Assembly: GCF_024138675.1 (NCBI RefSeq)
Contig: NZ_CP090959.1
Span: forward strand, 744,001 to 808,000
Reading direction: 5' to 3'
Length of the DNA stretch: 64,000 bases
DNA from: Simiduia sp. 21SJ11W-1
Lineage (GTDB): Bacteria > Pseudomonadota > Gammaproteobacteria > Pseudomonadales > Cellvibrionaceae
Shown here piece after piece: positions 58,390 to 64,000 of the stretch (positions are counted from its first letter, which is position 1; the number at the start of each line of letters is the position of its first letter). The notes under the pieces were generated by a model that did no database searches, had not been told where the DNA came from, and saw only the letters and a list, made by a program, of their open reading frames with translations. The position numbers and the translations under genes were made by a program.

Positions 58390-59973
58390 TCAGTGACGGA
58401 AGTGGCGCTGGCCGGTAAACACCATGGCTATGTTGTGCTCGTCGGCCGCGGCGATGACTTCTTCATCACGCATGGAGCCGCCTGGCTGAATCACGGCGGC
58501 GATGCCTGCCTGGGCTGCGTTGTCTATGCCGTCGCGAAACGGGAAGAAGGCGTCAGAGGCCATAACGGAACCCGGCACTGTGAGGCCTGCGTGTTCGGCT
58601 TTAATACCGGCAATGCGCGCGGAGTTTACCCGGCTCATTTGGCCGGCGCCCACGCCTACTGTGGCGTTGTCTTTGCCGTACACAATGGCGTTGGATTTCA
58701 CCATCATCGCCACGCGCCAGGTGAACAACAAATCGCGCATTTCCGCTTCAGTGGGTACGCGCTTGGTGACCACCTTCAAATCGGCAGCGGTGATGTTGTC
58801 GCTGTCGCGATCCTGAACCAGCAAGCCACCTGAAACGCGTTTGAAATCAAGCTTTGCAATGCCTGCGCCGTTGTTGTTGCTCCAGGCTCCACACGCCAAC
58901 AGGCGCACGTTTTTCTTGGCCTTTACCACTTCCACGGCATCGGCGGTTACGCTCGGTGCAATAATCACCTCAACAAATTGCTTTTCAACAATGGCGCTGG
59001 CGGTGTTGGCATCAAGCTCGCGGTTAAACGCAATAATGCCGCCAAAGGCAGATTCCGGGTCGGTGTCGAAGGCGCGCTGGTAGGCGCTTAATAAGTCATT
59101 ACCGCTGGCCACACCGCAGGGGTTGGCGTGCTTGACGATCACGCAGGTGGGCGCCTCGAACAGCTTGACGGTTTCCAACGCGGCATCGGTGTCGGCAATA
59201 TTGTTGTAAGACAACTCTTTGCCTTGCAGCTGCTTGGCTGTGGCAATGGTGCCGGCGGCCGGATTTTTTTCGGTGTAGAAGGCGCTCTTCTGGTGGCTGT
59301 TTTCGCCGTAGCGCAGCTCTTGCACTTTATTGAACTGGGTGTTGAACGTGCGCGGGAAATGCTCGCTGCCACCGTCTACCAAGCGGCCAAAATAGTTGGC
59401 GATGGCGCCATCGTAGGCGGCGGTGTGCTCGTAGGCTTTAATGGCCAGGTCGAAACGGGTTTTTAGGCTGGTGGCGCCTTTGTTGGCCTGCATTTCTGCA
59501 ATGATGTGGCCGTAGTCTGTGGCGTTAACCACAATGTTGACATGGGCGTGGTTTTTGGCAGCTGCGCGCACCATGGTGGGGCCGCCGATATCGATGTTTT
59601 CCACAGCGTCTGCCAGTGAGCAGCCCTCTTTGGCAACGGTTTGTTCGAAGGGGTAGAGGTTAACCACCACCATGTCGATGGCGTTAATGCCATGTTCGGC
59701 CATTACCGCCTCGTCGGTGCCACGGCGACCCAATATGCCGCCGTGCACTTTCGGGTGCAGGGTTTTTACGCGCCCGTCCATCATTTCAGGGAAGCCCGTG
59801 TAGTCGGAAACTTCAATGGCGGGAATGCCGTTGTCTTTCAATAGTTTGAAAGTGCCACCGGTGGAAAGAATTTCTACGCCTTGGCCGTGCAGTGCCTGGG
59901 CAAATTCAACTATGCCGGTTTTATCTGAAACGCTGATGAGCGCGCGTTGTACCTGAACCAAGTCAGAGCTCAT
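58390..59973 (-). CDS. purH: Bifunctional AICAR transformylase / IMP cyclohydrolase
   Basis: The protein has 527 residues (E. coli 529). The N-terminal MGS-like domain has [24 protein letters not shown] and [15 protein letters not shown] (cyclohydrolase). The C-terminal transformylase has [26 protein letters not shown] and the [12 protein letters not shown] block. PurH performs the last two steps to IMP. The ATG at 59973 gives the family N-terminus; the longer frame to 60024 runs into the fis terminator region. It heads the purHD pair. Confidence 0.98.
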   Translation of the reverse strand: MSSDLVQVQRALISVSDKTGIVEFAQALHGQGVEILSTGGTFKLLKDNGIPAIEVSDYTGFPEMMDGRVKTLHPKVHGGILGRRGTDEAVMAEHGINAIDMVVVNLYPFEQTVAKEGCSLADAVENIDIGGPTMVRAAAKNHAHVNIVVNATDYGHIIAEMQANKGATSLKTRFDLAIKAYEHTAAYDGAIANYFGRLVDGGSEHFPRTFNTQFNKVQELRYGENSHQKSAFYTEKNPAAGTIATAKQLQGKELSYNNIADTDAALETVKLFEAPTCVIVKHANPCGVASGNDLLSAYQRAFDTDPESAFGGIIAFNRELDANTASAIVEKQFVEVIIAPSVTADAVEVVKAKKNVRLLACGAWSNNNGAGIAKLDFKRVSGGLLVQDRDSDNITAADLKVVTKRVPTEAEMRDLLFTWRVAMMVKSNAIVYGKDNATVGVGAGQMSRVNSARIAGIKAEHAGLTVPGSVMASDAFFPFRDGIDNAAQAGIAAVIQPGGSMRDEEVIAAADEHNIAMVFTGQRHFRH

Positions 59974-59999
59974 AGAGGGTGTCCTAACGTCTGTGGGTC

Positions 60000-60030
60000 T
60001 GAAAAACGAAAGGGGTGAAATCACCCCTTT
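60000..60030 (-). terminator. Terminator after fis
   Basis: AAAGGGGTGA (60009-60018) and TCACCCCTTT (60021-60030) are exact reverse complements. On the minus strand the hairpin is followed by a T-rich stretch (CGTTTTTC), suitable for ending the dusB-fis transcript before purH. Confidence 0.8.
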
Positions 60031-60050
60031 AAATTGAAACTGTGTGTGCG

Positions 60051-60356
60051 TTACAGCAGGCCGTACTGCTTCAGCTTTTTGCGCAGTGTGCCCCGGTTTA
60101 AACCTAACACCTGGGCTGCTTTGGTTTGGTTGTGGCGGGTATATTTCAACACCACTTCAAGCATTGGCGCTTCCACCTCGGCCATTACCATGTCGTAAAC
60201 GTTGGTTACCGGCTGGCCGTCCAGGTTGCGGAAATAGTTTTCCATGGCCTGATCTACACAATCGCGCAGCGATTGGTTCGCACTGATACCCGAGAAATTG
60301 TCTACTACAGTTTCTTTGGCGGGTGCCTCTGCCATAAAAGGTTCCAGTGTATTCAT
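60051..60356 (-). CDS. fis: DNA-binding protein Fis
   Basis: The protein has 101 residues (E. coli 98). Fis is a nucleoid protein and activator of stable RNA promoters. The helix-turn-helix is [30 protein letters not shown], listed here as its two halves [18 protein letters not shown] and the preceding [25 protein letters not shown] is the dimer region. The ATG at 60356 overlaps the dusB stop by four bases (ATGA). The dusB-fis pair is the standard gammaproteobacterial operon, with growth-phase control by the upstream promoter. Confidence 0.97.
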   Translation of the reverse strand: MNTLEPFMAEAPAKETVVDNFSGISANQSLRDCVDQAMENYFRNLDGQPVTNVYDMVMAEVEAPMLEVVLKYTRHNQTKAAQVLGLNRGTLRKKLKQYGLL

Positions 60357-61342
60357 GCTGCTTTTTCCTCATTCAATCTCAGCATCTCAAAGTAAGTTTG
60401 GATGCTGGCATGTTGCTGTTTTGCACATTCAAGTTTGTTAAACGTTTTTCTGAACGCTTCCGAACCCGGTAGCGTTTTTAAATACCAACCCACATGTTTC
60501 CGGGCTATGCGCGGGCCCATAACATCGCCGTAAAATGTTGCGAGCGCGCCAATGTGTTCACACAGGAGTTGCTCAATGGTGTCGAGCCCCGGCGCCGGCA
60601 ATTGTTGCCCGGTGCGCAGGTAGTGGTTGATCTCCTGAAAAATCCAGGGCCGCCCCTGGGCTGCGCGGCCGATCATTACCGCTTGGGCGCCGGTGTACTC
60701 AAGTACTTGCCGGGCCTCGGTTGCGCTGTTGATGTCGCCATTGGCCAACACCGGAATAGACACCGCCTGCACAATTTCGGCAATGGTGTCGTACTCGGCT
60801 GAGCCCTTAAATGCACAGGCGCGGGTGCGACCGTGCACAGCCAGAGCCTGAATGCCCGCCTGTTCGGCCATTTGCGCAATGCGCACGCCATTGCGGTGCG
60901 CGATGTCGGAGCCGGTGCGGATTTTCAGCGTCACCGGCACGTCTACCGCCGCCACCACCGCGTGCAGAATTTCCTGCACCAGGGGTTCGTTGGCGAGCAA
61001 GGCAGAGCCCGCGGCCTTTTTACACACCTTTTTGGCCGGGCAGCCCATGTTGATATCAATGATTTCGGCGCCATTGGCTACGTTGAGCCTGGCCGCTTGC
61101 ACCATCATTTCTGGGTCGCCACCGGCAATTTGAACGGCGCGCGGGCTGGCTTCATCATCGTGTGCCAGGCGCAAGCTGGACTTGCGGCTGTTCCACAGGC
61201 GTACATCGCTGGTCACCATTTCTGATGCGGCAAGGCCGGCGCCAAAGCGCAGACACAATTTGCGAAACGGCAGGTCTGTCACACCGGCCATAGGTGCGAG
61301 CACCGCGCGGCTATCGATGATGTGGTGACCGATGTTGAACAC
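60353..61342 (-). CDS. dusB: tRNA-dihydrouridine synthase B
   Basis: The protein has 329 residues from a GTG at 61342, with AGGG about 8 bases upstream. The start gives [23 protein letters not shown], matching the E. coli DusB N-terminus. The frame to 61492 adds 50 residues without family features. DusB is an FMN enzyme that reduces uridine 17 in tRNA. Blocks are [12 protein letters not shown], the [16 protein letters not shown] catalytic cysteine block, HGRTR and [11 protein letters not shown]. The stop overlaps the fis start. Confidence 0.96.
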   Translation of the reverse strand: MFNIGHHIIDSRAVLAPMAGVTDLPFRKLCLRFGAGLAASEMVTSDVRLWNSRKSSLRLAHDDEASPRAVQIAGGDPEMMVQAARLNVANGAEIIDINMGCPAKKVCKKAAGSALLANEPLVQEILHAVVAAVDVPVTLKIRTGSDIAHRNGVRIAQMAEQAGIQALAVHGRTRACAFKGSAEYDTIAEIVQAVSIPVLANGDINSATEARQVLEYTGAQAVMIGRAAQGRPWIFQEINHYLRTGQQLPAPGLDTIEQLLCEHIGALATFYGDVMGPRIARKHVGWYLKTLPGSEAFRKTFNKLECAKQQHASIQTYFEMLRLNEEKAA

Positions 61343-61513
61343 GTGAACACCCTGTTCTGGCAACGATTTAGACGACAGCACGGCCGATCTGGCCTGTGCG
61401 AAAAGGGCAGCTATGATACCCGCACCGGGGGCGCGGTTAAAAGCAGAAAATACACAAAATGGCGAAATTTTAATCTGGTTTTTGCCGGCCAAATATGCTT
61501 GGCCGGCACTGTT

Positions 61514-63028
61514 TTAGTCGCGCACGATACGGGCGGTGTAGTTCACCGCTTCCGGGCCCGGGTCCAGTATTTCGAGGGCGATATGCACCGGTTGATTGCT
61601 GGGCATGTCGGTTTGGCCGGCCAGTTCACCGCCCAGATATTCCTTGGGGCGAAACTGGCGGGCGGCAACTACTTTGCCTTGCAGATCCGAAAATTGCAGT
61701 TCTAGCAGCGGGAAGGGTTGGGTAAAGCGGGCCTTGTTTAGCAGCACCGCGTCAATTTGCAGGGCATCGCTCATGCTGGGGTGGCTGCGCACTACCAGAT
61801 TCGATGCATGTACCTGGCTTGGGTCAGACAGCGATGGCAGCTGGCAGCCCAGCAGGGGGCAAAGGGCTTCGTAGTAGGGGCGCGTGGCCTGGGCCCGAGC
61901 CCAGACATCCATATTGTAGGCACCTAATTGCACGATAAAGGTTACCGCCGCGGCCATGCACAGACTGGCCCACATGATGCGCTTGGGCCAGGGCGAGGAT
62001 TCCACGTGAAAACCGAATTCAAGTGGCTCCGGCTCAATGGCCCTCAAGGCTGCACGGCGCTCCGGGTCGTAGGCGCGCAGTGCCGGTTCGTCGTCTACCT
62101 CCTCCATGGCGGTAAACAGCGGCTCGTGGCGCTCTTCTTCATCATCGGCAAATTGGAACATGGGCCGCTTTTCTTGAGCCACGGGTTCGTCGTGATCGTA
62201 GGGGGCGCTGTCGAAGCTGGCTTCATCCAGTGCGGCCTGTTCGCCGGTAATATTGAAGTTGTCTTCCAGTGCCGCCTCTAGATCGGCATCGGTGACGGCG
62301 CTGAAGGTACCGGTGGTGGCGCGGGAGTAGTCGCTTTTTGCCTTGGCTTCTTCTTTTTTGGCTGATTGGCGGGTTTCGTCTTCCACCTCTTCGAGAATGC
62401 TCAGCGCCCAGGATTCATCGGCCCGTTCTGTGTCTTCATCGTCTTCAACGGGCTTGATCTCCCGGTCGAAGATGGATTTTTCGGGTTGGCTGGCCTTGCG
62501 TGGCTCGTAGATGTCGAAAAAACTGTCAGACAGCTCGCCGGTGCGATCTTTGGAATCTTCTTCGTCGAAGAGGTCATCGTGAATGAGTTGATCGTCGTCC
62601 CACTCGGCCTCGTCGTCGATGGCTTGTTGGTTAAACTGCAGGCCTTTTTGCGCGGGTGCGCTGCTTGCAGCCTTTGCCGCTGCCGGTTTGGCGGCAGGTG
62701 TAGCCGCTTTGGGCGCGGCTTTAGCGGGTGCGGCCTTGGCGGCCTGCTTGGGGGCAGGGCTTGCTGCGGCAGGTTTCTCTGCTGCAGGCTGCTGGGCCGG
62801 GGTTTGTTTGGCAGCCTGAGCTTTAACGGCCTGCGGTTTGGCGGCTTGAGGCTTCGCGGCCTGTGGTTTTGGGGCCTGTGGCTTGGCGTCGCTGATCAGG
62901 TGGTCTGCCGCGCGAAATATTTGCAGGCAGGAGCCGCAGCGTACCGCACCCTTGGCGCGGTCCATTTGCGCCTGAGTGATGCGAAATGACGTGCTGCACT
63001 TGGGGCAGCGGGTCACGAATTGGGTCAT
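61514..63028 (-). CDS. Zinc-ribbon / DUF3426 membrane protein with histone-like linker
   Basis: The protein has 504 residues. An N-terminal MJ0042-type zinc ribbon (CPKC...CGSC, Cys8, 11, 31, 34) comes first. Residues 49-128 are an Ala/Lys/Pro-rich stretch opening with five KPQAx repeats. A long acidic region follows to about 355, then one membrane segment (MWASLCMAAAVTFIVQLGAYNM). The extracytoplasmic DUF3426 domain contains LCPLLGCQLP and ARFTQPFPLLELQFSDLQG. The function is unknown. It lies between prmA and dusB as in Pseudomonas. AAGGAT upstream supports the ATG at 63028. Confidence 0.88.
   Translation of the reverse strand: MTQFVTRCPKCSTSFRITQAQMDRAKGAVRCGSCLQIFRAADHLISDAKPQAPKPQAAKPQAAKPQAVKAQAAKQTPAQQPAAEKPAAASPAPKQAAKAAPAKAAPKAATPAAKPAAAKAASSAPAQKGLQFNQQAIDDEAEWDDDQLIHDDLFDEEDSKDRTGELSDSFFDIYEPRKASQPEKSIFDREIKPVEDDEDTERADESWALSILEEVEDETRQSAKKEEAKAKSDYSRATTGTFSAVTDADLEAALEDNFNITGEQAALDEASFDSAPYDHDEPVAQEKRPMFQFADDEEERHEPLFTAMEEVDDEPALRAYDPERRAALRAIEPEPLEFGFHVESSPWPKRIMWASLCMAAAVTFIVQLGAYNMDVWARAQATRPYYEALCPLLGCQLPSLSDPSQVHASNLVVRSHPSMSDALQIDAVLLNKARFTQPFPLLELQFSDLQGKVVAARQFRPKEYLGGELAGQTDMPSNQPVHIALEILDPGPEAVNYTARIVRD
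62810..62884 (-). repeat. Five 15-bp repeats encoding KPQAx
   Basis: Within the DUF3426 gene, codons 49-73 encode KPQAP, KPQAA, KPQAA, KPQAV and KAQAA in tandem. The 15-bp units are prone to slippage, so copy number may vary between strains. Confidence 0.8.
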
Positions 63029-63238
63029 GAGCAACGTAATCCTTACGGCTTCTTGGCCAGCGGGGCTGGCAGTTGTGATCTGGCGGCGGGGTGTATAACC
63101 CCCTGGGCGTAAATGCCTTTCGCGTGCAGAGTTTAGTCTTTGTCGGTAATAAGGTAAATCGCGCCAGCGCGCACCCGGGTGTTGTTGCACGCTTTAGGCG
63201 GGCTTTTCCGGGGCCATGGCCGCAAAAAGCGCGCCATT

Positions 63239-64000
63239 TTACCGAACTTTGGTGCCCGTCAATCTGACCCATTCCTCTTTTTGCGCAACCGGGTCGAAGT
63301 CAAAGGCCGGGTAGGCGGCCATTACGGTATCTGCCTGAGTGGCCAAAATACCCGAAAGGCACAACTTGCCGCCCGGGCTCACTTGCGCACTGAGCGTATC
63401 TGCAAGTTCCACCAGCGGGCCTGCCAAAATGTTGGCCAAGACAATATCAGCCACCGGCGCCGGCGCGTCGGCGGGCAGGTACACGGGCATGGCATCGGCG
63501 GGCATGCCGTTGCGGCTGGCGTTCTCGCGGGTAGCCAGCAGGGCCTGTGGGTCTATGTCTACCCCGATCACCTGCTTGGCGCCCAGCAGCAGCGCGGCAA
63601 TGCCCAATATGCCGGAGCCGCAGCCGAAGTCCACCAGGTGGCGGCCCGCTAGGGGCTGTTGATCTAACCACTGCAGGCATAAAAAGGTGGTGGGGTGGGT
63701 GCCGGTGCCAAAGGCCAGGCCCGGGTCTAGCATCAGGTTTACCGCGTCCGCTTGTGGTGGCGCCTGCCAGCTCGGGCAGATCCACAGGCGTTCGCCGCAG
63801 CAGATGGGCTTGAAGCTTGCCATCCACTCGCGCTCCCAGTCTTTGTCTTCCAGCTGCTCCCACTTCATTTGGGTGGGCGGCTCGGCCAGCAGGGCCAACA
63901 ACTCAAGGCTTACCGTTGATGTGTCGATATCTGCCTCAAATAGCCCGGTGATGCGCGTTGCATCCCACAGGGGTGTTTCGCCCAGGGCCGGTTCAAGAAT
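63239..64000 (-). CDS. prmA: Ribosomal protein L11 methyltransferase (partial, 5' end outside)
   Basis: The frame is open from 64000 down to a stop at 63239, giving 253 residues; about 40 N-terminal residues lie beyond the window edge. PrmA trimethylates ribosomal protein L11. The visible start [12 protein letters not shown] is the L11-binding domain. The SAM-binding part shows [19 protein letters not shown] and VDIDPQAL, and the catalytic loop is [26 protein letters not shown] is the family block before the methyltransferase fold. The position upstream of DUF3426-dusB-fis matches Pseudomonas. Confidence 0.97.
   Translation of the reverse strand: MLEPALGETPLWDATRITGLFEADIDTSTVSLELLALLAEPPTQMKWEQLEDKDWEREWMASFKPICCGERLWICPSWQAPPQADAVNLMLDPGLAFGTGTHPTTFLCLQWLDQQPLAGRHLVDFGCGSGILGIAALLLGAKQVIGVDIDPQALLATRENASRNGMPADAMPVYLPADAPAPVADIVLANILAGPLVELADTLSAQVSPGGKLCLSGILATQADTVMAAYPAFDFDPVAQKEEWVRLTGTKVR

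Overview
The window is a chromosomal segment of a GC-rich gammaproteobacterium. Nearly every gene is a housekeeping gene in an order shared with Pseudomonas and the Cellvibrionales: orn/queG/nnr-tsaE-amiB-mutL-miaA-hfq-hflX-hflK-hflC-hisZ-purA, amgK-murU/lptD-surA-pdxA-rsmA-apaG-apaH, and prmA-DUF3426-dusB-fis-purH-purD. A Vfr-type CRP, EarP with an arginine-32 EF-P, and a separate trpE-trpG-trpD-trpC run fit that group. A marine Cellvibrionaceae-like organism is my best guess, but that is inference from synteny and protein resemblance, not a database result. I see no insertion sequence, prophage, CRISPR array, tRNA or rRNA.

Layout. 1-1076: rsgA (cut by the window edge) divergent from orn. 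1174-15371: queG on the minus strand, then a long plus-strand run for NAD(P)HX repair, tRNA modification (tsaE, miaA), cell-wall amidase, mismatch repair, Hfq, HflX and HflKC. A terminator and a structured leader then precede DUF2065-hisZ-purA. 15434-23613: mostly minus-strand genes, namely an unknown protein with a possible CNF1/BLF1-like Cys/His pair, earP-efp, a META-domain lipoprotein, a VanZ-like protein, an MscS channel, a 2OG-Fe(II) hydroxylase and the fatty acid cis/trans isomerase Cti. 23644-32152: trpEGDC plus a UPF0316 gene, and rpe-gph. These two groups are adjacent in pseudomonads but are separated here by a plus-strand symporter fused to a solute-binding domain.

32260-36269: a DUF3530 gene and the amgK-murU peptidoglycan recycling pair. 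Downstream of murU lie two damaged-looking genes: a TPR protein without a normal start and a lipoprotein interrupted by an in-frame TAA. 36435-44309: lptD through apaH, with galE convergent. 44643-49377: the prkA-yeaH-spoVR stress operon, with a sigma-S-like promoter. 49431-52180: a small membrane protein and an HTH-receiver regulator on the minus strand, and a receiver-histidine kinase on the plus strand. Between the two signalling genes is a gene-free stretch with its own TTGACA/TAGAAT promoter, several strong hairpins and a rho-independent terminator. This predicts a structured RNA of about 340 nt that I cannot assign to a known family, and it is the best candidate here for something undescribed.

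52205-57016: vfr with a lysozyme-inhibitor lipoprotein, an OsmC-like protein, fRMsr, coq7 and a Ycf46-like AAA ATPase. 57080-64000: purD, purH, fis, dusB, a zinc-ribbon/DUF3426 protein and prmA (cut by the window edge), all on the minus strand.

Many genes overlap by 1-4 bases (mutL/miaA, hflK/hflC, rsmA/apaG/apaH, amgK/murU, trpC/UPF0316, dusB/fis), which implies operons with translational coupling. Non-ATG starts are common. I chose starts from Shine-Dalgarno position and remembered family N-termini. Comparisons with E. coli and Pseudomonas are from general knowledge; no search was run.
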